Shown one piece after another: positions 15,321 to 23,690 of a stretch of DNA of 37,585 bases (position 1 is its first letter; every line of letters starts with the position of its first letter). Both the position numbers and the translations under genes were made by a program. The stretch comes from JALYUS01 sp038231255. Its GTDB lineage: Bacteria > Chloroflexota > Chloroflexia > Thermomicrobiales > JALYUS01. The stretch lies in the NCBI GenBank assembly GCA_038231255.1, contig JBBRLR010000037.1, positions 1-37,585 of the forward strand, in the 5' to 3' direction. The notes beneath the pieces are model-generated. The model was not told the origin of the DNA. It searched no databases and saw nothing but the letters and a program-made list of their open reading frames with translations.

Positions 15321-17068
15321 TATTCGTGCTGCATGGCCATCTGCCGTACGCGCGGCGGCAGGGGCAGTGGCCACATGGCGAGGAATGGATCCATGAGGCG
15401 GCCTCCACGACGTACATTCCCCTCCTGATCGCCCTCACAGACATGGCGGAGCGCGACGTGCCGTTTCGATTAACGATTGGCCTGACGCCGATCCTGATGG
15501 AGCAACTCTCCGATCCAGCGGTGATCGCCAACCTCGAAACCTATCTGCTCGACCGGCTGCGCCGCGCGGAGTCCGACCGCATCCGGTTCGCGCATGAGGG
15601 ATACACCCGCGAGGCGCGCGTCGCGGCGATGTACGCCGATCATTTTGACAGCGCATTGCGGGCATTCCAGACGCGCTTCAACCGCAACATCGTCGCCGGA
15701 TTCGCCGCCCTGCAACGCTCCGGGCACGTCGAACTGATGGTCAGCGCGGCGACGCACGGTTACTTGCCGCTGCTCGGTCGCGCGTCGTCCATCGCCGCGC
15801 AGTTGCAAGTCGGCATTGATTCATTCCAGCGACACGTCGGTACGCGGCCACGTTCAATTTGGCTCCCAGAATGCGCGTATCGCCCCGCGCAAGGCGGACT
15901 GCCGGGTATCGAAACATTTTTGGAAGCGCAAGGTCTCAACCTCTTCTTTACCGAGGCGCAGAATGTCGAGGAAGCGCCGCTCGTGAATGGTGCGCGCGGC
16001 ACTGCCACCACGTTCCGCCCCTATCGGATCGCAGCGTCCCCGGTGCAGGTCGCGGCGCGCAATCAACGCGTCGCGGAGCAAGTTTGGTCACGCTGGGAGG
16101 GGTATCCGGGAGACGCCGATTACCGCGAATTCCACCGCAAAGACGCCGAGAGCGGCCTTTGGTACTGGCGGATTACTGGAGACGACGTGGATTTGGGCGA
16201 GAAGGACCTCTACGATCCTGAGGCAGCGGCAGCGAAGATCGAGTCGCACGCGCACCATTTCGTCACAGTCGTCAAGGATGAGGCAGCGAAATGGCACGCC
16301 ACATCCGACACGCCAGGGCTAATTTGCGCCGCTTACGACGCGGAATTGTTTGGCCACTGGTGGTTCGAGGGCGCCCAATGGCTCGCGCGCGTCCTCGAAC
16401 TGATCGCAAGCGACGACCATCCGACGATCACGACCGCAACGGCAGGCACGTATGTGCAGGAATATCCCGCGACCGAGGCGATTGATTTACCGCCGTCGTC
16501 ATGGGGTCGGTATCGTACCGATTACACGTGGAACAATGCGGCAACGGCATGGATGTGGCCGATCATTCACGAGCGGGAGCGGCGGATGGAGGCGCTCGTC
16601 GCGCGCTATCCGCAGGCGCGCGGCACTCTCCGGGCGACGCTGGCGCAGGCCGGTCGCGAACTGCTCCTGCTCGAATCCTCCGACTGGCCCTTTCTCGTCA
16701 CGACCGGTCAGGCGGACGAATACGCGACGAAGCGGTTCAAGGCCCACGTCAAGCGCTTCGACCGCCTGACCGCGCTGCTCGATGCCAACACCGCCGACAC
16801 GAGCGCGGGGAAGCATCTCCGGACGCGGATCGAGCAACTCGATAATCCGTTCCCTCGCCTCGATTATCACGTCTTCCAGGATCGCGGCCCGGCGAACGCC
16901 TATCTCGGCCCCATCGGCCCCGGTAGCCCGGAAGTCCGCTCCACGAGCGCAACCTCCGGTCAGACATGGAGCGACACGCCAATCGATCGGGATCGGGATC
17001 GGAATCGCGGTTGGGGTTCGGACTACCTCTGGCATTCCAGCGCCGCGAAACGCAGCAATGAGCAATAA
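15242..17068 (+). CDS. GH57 family 1,4-alpha-glucan branching enzyme
   Basis: This enzyme adds alpha-1,6 branches to the linear glucan made by GlgA. The 608-residue product matches GH57 branching enzymes: LVFVLHGHLPYAR near the start, the nucleophile Glu in SIWLPECAYRP, the acid/base Asp in AAYDAELFGHWWFEG, and the C-terminal helical part LLLESSDWPFLVTTGQADEYA...RF..H. The conserved region starts only about 26 codons after the chosen ATG 15242, which has GGAAGGG upstream. The preceding residues are partly encoded by the heptamer repeat and are probably dispensable; ATG 15281 is an alternative. The stop TAA lies inside a second heptamer repeat. A GH57 enzyme here stands in for the more usual GH13 GlgB. 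Confidence 0.9.
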   Translation: MTSPMDGLPIGSAMRHSALSTQHSALVFVLHGHLPYARRQGQWPHGEEWIHEAASTTYIPLLIALTDMAERDVPFRLTIGLTPILMEQLSDPAVIANLETYLLDRLRRAESDRIRFAHEGYTREARVAAMYADHFDSALRAFQTRFNRNIVAGFAALQRSGHVELMVSAATHGYLPLLGRASSIAAQLQVGIDSFQRHVGTRPRSIWLPECAYRPAQGGLPGIETFLEAQGLNLFFTEAQNVEEAPLVNGARGTATTFRPYRIAASPVQVAARNQRVAEQVWSRWEGYPGDADYREFHRKDAESGLWYWRITGDDVDLGEKDLYDPEAAAAKIESHAHHFVTVVKDEAAKWHATSDTPGLICAAYDAELFGHWWFEGAQWLARVLELIASDDHPTITTATAGTYVQEYPATEAIDLPPSSWGRYRTDYTWNNAATAWMWPIIHERERRMEALVARYPQARGTLRATLAQAGRELLLLESSDWPFLVTTGQADEYATKRFKAHVKRFDRLTALLDANTADTSAGKHLRTRIEQLDNPFPRLDYHVFQDRGPANAYLGPIGPGSPEVRSTSATSGQTWSDTPIDRDRDRNRGWGSDYLWHSSAAKRSNEQ

Positions 17069-17114
17069 GGTGAGGGATTGCCCCTTTCTGCTCGTTGCTC
17101 GTTGCTCATTGCTT
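17054..17114. repeat. Heptamer (GAGCAAT/TGCTCGT) inverted tandem repeat between GH57 gene and glgA
   Basis: Two copies of AGCAATG/AGCAATA (17054-17067) face TGCTCGT, TGCTCGT, TGCTCAT and TGCTT (17089-17114). The core ATTGCTCATTGCT pairs exactly with AGCAATGAGCAAT. The left arm contains the stop codon of the GH57 gene. The right arm ends about 18 bases before the probable glgA start. The period is 7, as at 9123 and 15181, but with a different word. Confidence 0.85.
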
Positions 17115-17131
17115 CCCGAGAGGATGACCAC

Positions 17132-18613
17132 CTGAAAATATTGATGCTAAGTGCGGAGGTTGCGCCGTACGCAAAGGTCGGCGGGCTGGCCGATGTCGCC
17201 GGGTCGTTGCCGCTCGCGCTCGCGGCGGCAGGGCACGAGATCGTCGTCGCGATGCCGCGGTACGCCTCGATTGACCCGTATCGCCACGCGCTCGACCCGC
17301 CAACAAACGGGTTCATGGTCACGCTCGGTTGGGGTACGTCGCACGGATTCGGCTTCTACGAGACCCTGATGGGCGCGGAGACGCTGCCGGACGATGCGCG
17401 CCCCCGGATCATCTTCGCGGACAACACGATCCTTTTCGGCGCGCCGCAGGTCTACGGGCTAGCGAACGACCACGAGCGGTTTTTCTTTTTCTGCCGCGCC
17501 GCGCTGCAATGGTGTACCGAAAACGACTGGCGCCCGGACATCGTGCATTGCCACGATTGGCATACCGCTATCGCCGCCCATTGGCTGCGCTACACGATGC
17601 AGTGGGATCGCTTTTGGAATCGCACCGCGACGGTCTTCACGATCCACAATCTCGCCTATCAGGGCGTCTTCGGTGGCGATTACCTGCTCGGCCTCGCGGA
17701 CATCAATGGTACGCAGATGCTGCCGATCGAGTACGCGCGGTTCGGCGGCGCGGCGAACCCGATGGCGCGTGGCATCGTCGAATCCGATCTCGTCAACACC
17801 GTTAGTCCCACCTACCACAACGAAATCTGCACGGCGGAAAGCGGCGAAATGCTCGACACGATCCTGCGCGAGCGGGGCGATGCGTTCGTCGGCATCCTCA
17901 ACGGTATTGACGAGACGGTCTGGAACCCCGCGACGGACCCGGAGATTCCCGCCCACTACGACGCGGGGAACCGCGCGGCGAAGGCGCAGAACAAAGCCGC
18001 GCTCCAGCATGATCTCGGCCTCGACACCGACCCGCACGCGCCGGTGATCGGCGTCGTCTCGCGGCTGGTGGAGCAGAAGGGGTTCGATCTCGTCGCGCGG
18101 ATCGCGAACCGCATCGTGGACGAGGGCGCGCAATTCGTCGTCCTCGGAACCGGCGACCCAGCGATTGAGAATGATTTTCGACGAGTCGCGGCGCAGCGAC
18201 CGAACCGCGTCGCTGTGCGCCTCGGCTTCGACGCCCATCAGGCGTCCCGCATCTACGCCGGGAGCGACCTGTTTTTGATGCCATCGCGATTCGAGCCATG
18301 CGGGCTGGGGCAAATGATCGCGATGCGGTATGGTACACTGCCGATTGTCCGGCGAACCGGTGGCCTCGCGGATACCGTGACGGACTACGACCCTTCCGCG
18401 CATACGGGAACGGGTTTTCTTTTTGACGTGTACGACCCGGAGGCATGTTTCGGGGCAGTCCGATGGGCGCTCGAAACGTACCGCGACCCGGCGGCATGGG
18501 AAATGCTGGTGTCGGGCGCGATGGCACGGAACTTCTCGTGGGCGGCATCGGCGCGGCAATACATCGCCCTCTATGAGCGGGCGGTCGCGGCGCGTCACAA
18601 TCCCAGCGCCTGA
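17132..18613 (+). CDS. glgA: Glycogen synthase (ADP-glucose, GT5)
   Basis: GlgA transfers glucose from ADP-glucose to the non-reducing end of an alpha-1,4-glucan. The product of about 493 residues is a GT-B fold enzyme with the ADP-glucose-binding KVGGLADVAGSLP near the N-terminus, HCHDWHTA in the middle, and the C-terminal GVVSRLVEQKGFDL and FLMPSRFEPCGLGQMIAMRYGTLPIVRRTGGLADTV. The usual opening MKILM lines up with a CTG codon at 17132 that has GAGAGG eight bases upstream, so I propose a rare CTG start. An ATG at 17144 would remove the first four residues. An ATG at 17078 would read through the heptamer repeat. It directly follows the branching enzyme. Confidence 0.93.
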   Translation: MKILMLSAEVAPYAKVGGLADVAGSLPLALAAAGHEIVVAMPRYASIDPYRHALDPPTNGFMVTLGWGTSHGFGFYETLMGAETLPDDARPRIIFADNTILFGAPQVYGLANDHERFFFFCRAALQWCTENDWRPDIVHCHDWHTAIAAHWLRYTMQWDRFWNRTATVFTIHNLAYQGVFGGDYLLGLADINGTQMLPIEYARFGGAANPMARGIVESDLVNTVSPTYHNEICTAESGEMLDTILRERGDAFVGILNGIDETVWNPATDPEIPAHYDAGNRAAKAQNKAALQHDLGLDTDPHAPVIGVVSRLVEQKGFDLVARIANRIVDEGAQFVVLGTGDPAIENDFRRVAAQRPNRVAVRLGFDAHQASRIYAGSDLFLMPSRFEPCGLGQMIAMRYGTLPIVRRTGGLADTVTDYDPSAHTGTGFLFDVYDPEACFGAVRWALETYRDPAAWEMLVSGAMARNFSWAASARQYIALYERAVAARHNPSA

Positions 18614-18658
18614 GCGTTGAAACGGTGGGCAACGGGAATACAAACGACTTTACGCACC

Positions 18659-18668
18659 TGCTATACTG
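18659..18668 (+). promoter_or_regulatory. Extended -10 promoter element TGCTATACTG
   Basis: TGCTATACTG contains an extended -10 (TGn followed by TATACT). Initiation near 18674 would leave a leader of about 26 bases holding AGGAGA before ATG 18701. No clear -35 is present, as is usual for extended -10 promoters. The identical 10-mer recurs in front of msrB. Confidence 0.45.
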
Positions 18669-18700
18669 TGGTGGGGGAGAAAAAGGAGAATGGGACGGGT

Positions 18701-19825
18701 ATGAACGGAGTTGCTGTAGATCAGCGTGAGATCGTCGCGCTGGACGAGATCGTTGCCAATTTGCCGGAAGAGGACCGCGAGTTATTCCACCGCTTGTTCC
18801 ATTTGAGCAGCACCATCGGTGAACTGAACCCGCCGCAAACAATGCATCGGTGGATCGAGAAGTATTTCGGCTCGGTGGACGCGGTCCGCCGCCAGAAGGT
18901 CGTCAAGGTCACAAATCGCTGGACATTGGAGAGCAGCCTCTTCAATGAACTGCGCGCGCACCGGCCATTGGAGGCGCGCATCCCGTCCGCCCTCGCCGAG
19001 GAGATCGCGCGCAGCCACCCCGATCCGTTCGATGACCCGGAGGCGAACACGCCCGAAGACGTCTTCGGTCGCATCCGCACCCGTCACGCGATTACCGCGT
19101 CGAACATCGCCAAATACGACGGCTTCCACGGCGTCGTCGTCTTCGATGAGCACGATCCGCTCGCTTTCACCGAAGAAACGGTCATCGGCGCGGTAGACGC
19201 GGCGCTGGAGTGGTACCAGAAAGCGCACGAGACCGATGCGGACGCGATCTACCCGTTTTTCATGTGGAACTGCCTGTGGAAGAGCGGCGCGTCCATCCCG
19301 CATGGTCACGCGCAGATGAGCCTGACCAAGGGCATGCATTACGGCAAGGTCGAATTGCTCCGTCGCGCCGCGCTCCAGTACAACACGACGTTCGATCGCG
19401 ACTACTTCGCCGATTACTACCGGATACACGAACAACTCGGCCTCGGCATGGCGCACGGCGACGTGCGGATGATGTCGCATCTCGTCCCGCTCAAAGAAAA
19501 AGAGGTCATTCTCTTCGGCAAGCAGTTGGACGACGACCTGAAGCGCTCGCTCTATTGTGCGCTCGCCTGCCTGACCGGCGATCTCGGCGTTACCTCATTC
19601 AACCTGACCATCGCGCTGCGGCCGCTCGTGGAGACGGGCGAGAACTGGTCGGACTTCCCGGTCGTCGTCCGCATGGTGGACCGGGGCGACCCGATGAACC
19701 GCACGGCGGATTTCGGCGCGATGGAACTCTACGCCTCGTCCGTCGTCTCCAGCGATCCCTTCCGCGTCGCCGCGCAACTCCGCGAATGCGTCCAGATCGG
19801 CGAACGCACGGGCCGGTACGACTAG
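18701..19825 (+). CDS. GalT/Ap4A-phosphorylase-like (HIT superfamily) nucleotidyltransferase or phosphorylase
   Basis: A 374-residue protein of the histidine-triad superfamily, on the GalT / Ap4A phosphorylase branch. The active-site segment GASIPHGHAQMSL carries HxHxQ, whose second His is the covalent nucleotidyl acceptor in characterised relatives. Other features are TASNIAKYDGFHGVVVFDEHDPL and a conserved NCLWKSGAS just before the triad. The GalT zinc motif is not apparent, so I do not call it galT. It lies 87 bases downstream of glgA with its own extended -10. The glycogen context suggests a sugar-nucleotide such as ADP-glucose as substrate, which is inference. ATG 18701 has AGGAGA upstream. 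Confidence 0.72.
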   Translation: MNGVAVDQREIVALDEIVANLPEEDRELFHRLFHLSSTIGELNPPQTMHRWIEKYFGSVDAVRRQKVVKVTNRWTLESSLFNELRAHRPLEARIPSALAEEIARSHPDPFDDPEANTPEDVFGRIRTRHAITASNIAKYDGFHGVVVFDEHDPLAFTEETVIGAVDAALEWYQKAHETDADAIYPFFMWNCLWKSGASIPHGHAQMSLTKGMHYGKVELLRRAALQYNTTFDRDYFADYYRIHEQLGLGMAHGDVRMMSHLVPLKEKEVILFGKQLDDDLKRSLYCALACLTGDLGVTSFNLTIALRPLVETGENWSDFPVVVRMVDRGDPMNRTADFGAMELYASSVVSSDPFRVAAQLRECVQIGERTGRYD

Positions 19826-19845
19826 AGGCGTGCAATGAACATTTT

Positions 19846-21246
19846 TTACGCAATGTCTGCTTGCGATCTCGTGGGTGTCACCTGAGCGTTCCCATCGTCA
19901 TGGTCGCCGGGGACGAGCGAGAGATGAAATTGTGCCGCGATGCGCTCCGCGAGCCGGCTGATCGGGCGCGATAGCCAAGGGGCGTTGCAATAGTTGCTGA
20001 TGATGACCGGCATGCGGACGCATGTCAGCAGCCCGCGTAGCGCCAGCGCGTGGTGATATGCAAGCTCACGGTGCGCCGTGTCGTTGCTCCAGACCCGCAT
20101 GTAGGCGCGGCTTGGCACAACAATTGAGCGCAGGGCCCGTGTCAGTGCGCGCGCGCCGCGCAGGCGCAGGAACGACACGAGGATTAACCACGGTGATATG
20201 ACCGATTGCAGCGTGAGATCGGCGCGCCCCATCGCGTGCGCCTGGTGCGCAAGCAGGCCGTATTCGATCTTCTCGACGGGGGCGCATATGCTCCATCGTC
20301 GTGGAAGAAATGCGGGGCGGAGATCGGCCACAGGGATCGGCGCCCCGAGCCGGTCGTGCGCCGCCTCCAATGCCGCGAAAATCGGCGCATTGAGCCGAAG
20401 GGCGTGCGTCTGCTCCGCGACATACGACCAGTCAATCCCGCCTTCGTGGTGGGCGGCGATTCGGCAAAGGTCATGGAGCCAGAGCAAGCGAAAATTCGTG
20501 TGCCGTGTCGTCAGGTGACTGGCGACATGGAGGATCAAATCTTCCGGCGAGAGACGCGTGTAGACCGCACCACCGCGCGTCTCGGTATGCGCTCGCGCCC
20601 ACATCCGCTCGACATGCTCGCGCAGGCCTGTCGATAGGGCGGAATCCAACTCGATGAAGGCCATCACTCCAGGGTCGAGTGGTTCGACGCGGTACTCGAT
20701 CAGGATTGGCGCGCCGTCGCGCTGCTTCACGAACGCTCGCTCGCGATGGAATGGATCGCGGCCCCCATCGCCGATGACGGTCTGCGGTTTCCCGGCCGCC
20801 GTGTAGCCGCAGGAGAGAAGGAGCGCGGCGAGCACGTCAACGTCCCCGCGCTTCACGAGCAGATCGAGGTCACTCATCGGCCGGAGGGCGGACGTAGCAT
20901 AGTAGTGCGCGGCGAGCAGCGCGCCCTTGAGCGGCATGAGTGCGATGCCACGTTTTTCTGCCAGATCGAGAACGTCTGTGAGTTCGGCCAGAAGCGTCCG
21001 GTTACGGAAGTGGGTCATCCAGTAGGCGGAGCGCGATGCATCCGCCGCGCGCTCCGGCATCGCGAGACCGCGCTGGTGTGCGGCGAAGAGCAGCGGCGAA
21101 ATGCCATGCAGGTTCGCCGCGTGAAGAACGTAATCCCAGTCGAGCGTCTCCGCGCACGCGGCTTGCGCATCCGCAGCGGGTGTGCAATACGCGACGGCAA
21201 AAAGGAGGTCGTTTTCCCTTTCACGACGCTGAGGTTGTGCATTCAC
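19846..21246 (-). CDS. Nucleotidyltransferase family protein (NTP_transf_5 type)
   Basis: A 466-residue protein of the uncharacterised nucleotidyltransferase family found beside PqqD-like and HPr-kinase-like genes and in some lasso-peptide and polysaccharide loci. The catalytic region is LMPLKGALLAAHYYATSALRPMSDLDLLV, where the DLD pair would bind metal. Downstream LSPEDLILHVASHL and FRLLWLHDLCRI are typical of the family. Its acceptor is unknown. It starts at GTG 21246 overlapping the kinase stop (GTGA), so the two are coupled. It is the last gene of the four-gene minus-strand unit and is convergent with the HIT-superfamily gene. Confidence 0.8.
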   Translation of the reverse strand: MNAQPQRRERENDLLFAVAYCTPAADAQAACAETLDWDYVLHAANLHGISPLLFAAHQRGLAMPERAADASRSAYWMTHFRNRTLLAELTDVLDLAEKRGIALMPLKGALLAAHYYATSALRPMSDLDLLVKRGDVDVLAALLLSCGYTAAGKPQTVIGDGGRDPFHRERAFVKQRDGAPILIEYRVEPLDPGVMAFIELDSALSTGLREHVERMWARAHTETRGGAVYTRLSPEDLILHVASHLTTRHTNFRLLWLHDLCRIAAHHEGGIDWSYVAEQTHALRLNAPIFAALEAAHDRLGAPIPVADLRPAFLPRRWSICAPVEKIEYGLLAHQAHAMGRADLTLQSVISPWLILVSFLRLRGARALTRALRSIVVPSRAYMRVWSNDTAHRELAYHHALALRGLLTCVRMPVIISNYCNAPWLSRPISRLAERIAAQFHLSLVPGDHDDGNAQVTPTRSQADIA

Positions 21247-22154
21247 CGCAACGCGTCCCGTGTTCGTGATGCGCGACCGTCGTCCGCTCCGATCAGGGCG
21301 ACGATACGATCAAGTGTCATGTCGAGATCACCGGTGACCAGGGAGCAGCACGCCGCCTGTGCGGTCAAGCGTCCCGCAACTGCCAGCGCGAGGGCTGGAG
21401 TGCTGGCGAGCGTCGTACTGAAGGGGAGCAGGGCGGTGGCAGCATCCGCGATTGAGAGGGGCGTGATACGCGGCTCCGCGTCCGTTCCCACCCTCGGGAA
21501 GAGGATCAACCGGACCGGGGCGGAAGATTCGGCCCACTGCGGCGGGCGGAAGTATCCCGGCGGGGCGGCATCGAAGTCCCAGATCGGCCGAGCGGGGAGC
21601 GCCGCGATAAGGTCGCGCGTGCGATCGTCCATGTGGAAAGCGCGGCGAAATGTCTGCGGCTCGAGTGTTGTCGGCTCGATCAGCGTCACATCGTCGGCGT
21701 ACGGCAGAAAGCCGCGCGCCATCAACCCAAGTGTAAGTGTGGTCTTGCCGCTGCCGGAAACGCCAACGATCAGGAGACTGCATGACCGATCCGGCGCGAT
21801 CAGCGACGCGCCGTGGATGTGGAAGCGGTCGCGCCGATACGCCAGCATATCCATCACCAGATGCCATTCGAGCGCGAGCAGCGCGTCCGCCGCGTTGTCC
21901 GTCCGATAGGAGGGGGAGCCGTTCGCGGAGACGGACCATCCCCGCTTGGCGTCGCCGTTGAGGGCATACGGCGTCGCGTCCGCAGACGGGGGCTCTGCGG
22001 GGCGGGCCGAATCCGCCAGAATACGGGCGACGACCACGCACATCGCCGCATCCGGCACGGAGACCGCCGCGCGGTACCCGTGCAGATCGTACTGTGTCGG
22101 CCCTACCAGCATGTGCCCTGGCGACGACGATGACTCCCGCTCAGAGGTTATCAT
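21243..22154 (-). CDS. HPr-kinase-like (HprK-related) P-loop kinase
   Basis: A P-loop kinase of about 303 residues resembling the catalytic domain of HPr(Ser) kinase. Visible parts are a preceding HIHGASLI strand, Walker A VGVSGSGKTTL, and the ARGFLPYADDVTLIE segment that corresponds to the HprK catalytic ADD region. The N-terminal 120 residues match no domain I know. Such kinases occur next to PqqD-like proteins in lasso-peptide clusters and in the HPr-rel-A and B systems named in TIGRFAMs, with unknown substrates. The start is either ATG 22154 or TTG 22160. Both lie inside the end of the PqqD gene, implying translational coupling, and neither has a good ribosome site. Confidence 0.82.
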   Translation of the reverse strand: MITSERESSSSPGHMLVGPTQYDLHGYRAAVSVPDAAMCVVVARILADSARPAEPPSADATPYALNGDAKRGWSVSANGSPSYRTDNAADALLALEWHLVMDMLAYRRDRFHIHGASLIAPDRSCSLLIVGVSGSGKTTLTLGLMARGFLPYADDVTLIEPTTLEPQTFRRAFHMDDRTRDLIAALPARPIWDFDAAPPGYFRPPQWAESSAPVRLILFPRVGTDAEPRITPLSIADAATALLPFSTTLASTPALALAVAGRLTAQAACCSLVTGDLDMTLDRIVALIGADDGRASRTRDALR

Positions 22155-22458
22155 CGGCAATCATCGCATGGGCGATCAACTCCTGTAGCAGCGGCAAGAC
22201 ATCGGCCGTGATATCCGTCGCATCCGGGAAGACCTCGCGCACCTCCTCCCCGATCATCTCGATGCTGTGCGCGCCGTCGCAGCATTCCCAGACGAGCGCC
22301 GCCGTCGGGTTCAGGGTCATCAGTTCCTGGTGGCAGGTGTGGTAAAGTACCAAGCTGCCGTCCGCGAGCAGTTCGTCGCGCACGCAGTCATTCTTACGCG
22401 GGCGCTCATCCGATGCCGCGTCCGCGCCGCCCCTGCCGGGAAATGGGATGATCGTCAT
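22141..22458 (-). CDS. PqqD-like peptide-binding (RRE) protein
   Basis: A 105-residue PqqD-family protein. PqqD-like domains bind the leader of a ribosomal peptide and present it to a modifying enzyme. The diagnostic middle is LADGSLVLYHTCHQELMTLNPTAALVWECCDGAHSIEMIGEEV, followed by a helix-rich end FPDATDITADVLPLLQELIAHAMI. The first 20 residues or so are not part of the fold. ATG 22458 has GAGGGAG seven bases upstream. It overlaps the kinase gene by about 14 bases. No obvious short precursor gene is nearby, so the partner may be the Tat-signal protein upstream or a target elsewhere. Confidence 0.85.
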   Translation of the reverse strand: MTIIPFPGRGGADAASDERPRKNDCVRDELLADGSLVLYHTCHQELMTLNPTAALVWECCDGAHSIEMIGEEVREVFPDATDITADVLPLLQELIAHAMIADDNL

Positions 22459-22562
22459 GTCGTTCTCCCTCGCGTTCCGCGTCGGTCTCGTACGATGTCG
22501 TGAGGCGCTCGATGGCGCGATCCGACTGCTGCATCGGCGCCTTCGCGTCAGATTCGCGCAAA

Positions 22563-22598
22563 CGGTACGGTTCCCGCCATAGTGGAGGAACCGTACCG
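22563..22598. other. Perfect 12-bp stem-loop in the leader of the PqqD-kinase-nucleotidyltransferase genes
   Basis: CGGTACGGTTCC (22563-22574) and GGAACCGTACCG (22587-22598) are exact reverse complements around a 12-base loop. They lie in the 227-base gap between the IPT gene and the PqqD gene. No T-run follows on either strand, so it may be an mRNA processing or stability element that sets different levels of the secreted protein and the downstream enzymes. An 89-codon frame through the gap (22675 to 22406) lacks a ribosome site and overlaps PqqD, so I do not call it. Confidence 0.6.
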
Positions 22599-22685
22599 GA
22601 ATGCGATGACGCGAGCGCCTTTCCCTGCCGCAGTGGCGATTTCCCCGTTCTGACCGGCAGGTCAAGGGCCGCCATGCGCGGGCGT

Positions 22686-23630
22686 CTAGGTGGAAGCGAC
22701 GCCGCTGATCGCGGTCGCGATTTCGACCGTCACGCCATTCAGTAGTGGCGTCAGCAGCGCCGCATAGACCGCCGTCACCGTCTGGCTGGAGCTGGCTCCC
22801 GTGGTGTTCGACACCACCCGGTTGAGTGTCACGTTCGCCACACCGGGGATGTTCACCGGCGTATTCGCCAGGGTTGTAGCGAGATTGTAGTTCGTCCCGT
22901 TGATCGTGACGCTACCCGTGAATGCGGCAGTGCTCGACGCGGTGATACCATTCGACGTGCTCGTCGACGTTGCCGAGATTGTCCCGCTCGTGATCGTGCC
23001 TCCGAGCACGCTTGAACTCGCCAACGTCGAATTGCTTTGCGCCGTCACGCTACCCGGCGTCGTATTCGAAATGTTCAGCGCGGAGTCGGAGGTCGGGACG
23101 AGGTTAAGAGTGCCTAGGACGGTAACCGTTCCGGGATTGGTCGTACCGCCGGGCGGCAGGGTAACATCGCCGACCTTGCTCACGTTGAGGAGCCCGAGGG
23201 CGCTCGAGTTCGCGCTGTACGCCTCGCCCGTCGCCGTGATGGCGTGGTACGTGAAGCCGCCCGTCCCCTGGCCGAGCGGGCAGGTTACCGTGATCGTGCC
23301 CGCCCCGACAGCACCGGTGGGGGTGGTGAAGGTGATCGTTGTCGCGTTGACGACGGTCACGCCGGTCGCGGCGACGCCATTGACGGTAACCGTCGCTCCG
23401 GGGCAGAAGTTCGTGCCGGTGAGGGTAACGACTGTGCCGCCGGTTGTCGGGCCGCCCGGTGGGTTGACCCCCGTGATCGTCGGGCCGCCCGGCCCCGGCG
23501 TCGCAGCGGCCACACCAATCCCCGGGACGGACGCCGCGAGGATCACGGGTGCCGCGTACGCCCCCGCCTTCATCGCCGTCTTCATCGCATCCCGCCGCGA
23601 CAGTTCGTCCTTGAAGATACCATCACCCAT
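22686..23630 (-). CDS. Tat-signal secreted protein with IPT/TIG domain
   Basis: A predicted exported protein of 314 residues. The N-terminus GDGIFKDELSRRDAMKTAMK has a twin-arginine motif (SRRDAMK, Arg12-Arg13), then a moderately hydrophobic stretch and an Ala-rich cleavage region near residue 43 (GVAAATP). Residues 50-128 form an IPT/TIG immunoglobulin-like fold (PTITGVNPPGGPTTGGTVVTLTGTNF). The rest is Ser/Thr/Asn/Gly-rich, beta-prone and without a recognised domain or C-terminal anchor. ATG 23630 has AAAGGG upstream; ATG 23651 is an alternative. It heads the unit with the PqqD-like, HprK-like and nucleotidyltransferase genes and may be their substrate, an inference from position only. Confidence 0.75.
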   Translation of the reverse strand: MGDGIFKDELSRRDAMKTAMKAGAYAAPVILAASVPGIGVAAATPGPGGPTITGVNPPGGPTTGGTVVTLTGTNFCPGATVTVNGVAATGVTVVNATTITFTTPTGAVGAGTITVTCPLGQGTGGFTYHAITATGEAYSANSSALGLLNVSKVGDVTLPPGGTTNPGTVTVLGTLNLVPTSDSALNISNTTPGSVTAQSNSTLASSSVLGGTITSGTISATSTSTSNGITASSTAAFTGSVTINGTNYNLATTLANTPVNIPGVANVTLNRVVSNTTGASSSQTVTAVYAALLTPLLNGVTVEIATAISGVAST

Positions 23631-23690
23631 GTCGACACACCCTTTCTTCATTGCCCCGATAACATCTCCAACCCAAATATGAACGTGCAT

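Noticed and set aside
15181..17114. Possible CRISPR array from the repeated short units
   Set aside because: Units are 7 bases, directly tandem, with no spacers and no cas genes. They are tandem heptamers with inverted arms.
17459..18643. 394-codon minus-strand open frame opposite glgA
   Set aside because: It is antisense to conserved glgA motifs, with Arg/Asp/Val-rich shadow composition and no family likeness.
19846..22458. Lasso-peptide biosynthetic cluster
   Set aside because: The PqqD, kinase and nucleotidyltransferase genes fit as accessories, but there is no asparagine-synthetase-like cyclase, no transglutaminase-like protease and no precursor.
22406..22675. 89-codon minus-strand frame between the IPT gene and PqqD as a peptide precursor
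   Set aside because: It has no ribosome site, contains the perfect hairpin, overlaps PqqD out of frame and lacks a leader-core pattern.
22900..23682. 260-codon plus-strand frame opposite the IPT protein, Val/Pro-rich
   Set aside because: The repeated Val/Pro pattern is the reverse reading of the Gly/Thr-rich beta domain. The minus-strand frame has a Tat signal, promoter and ribosome site.
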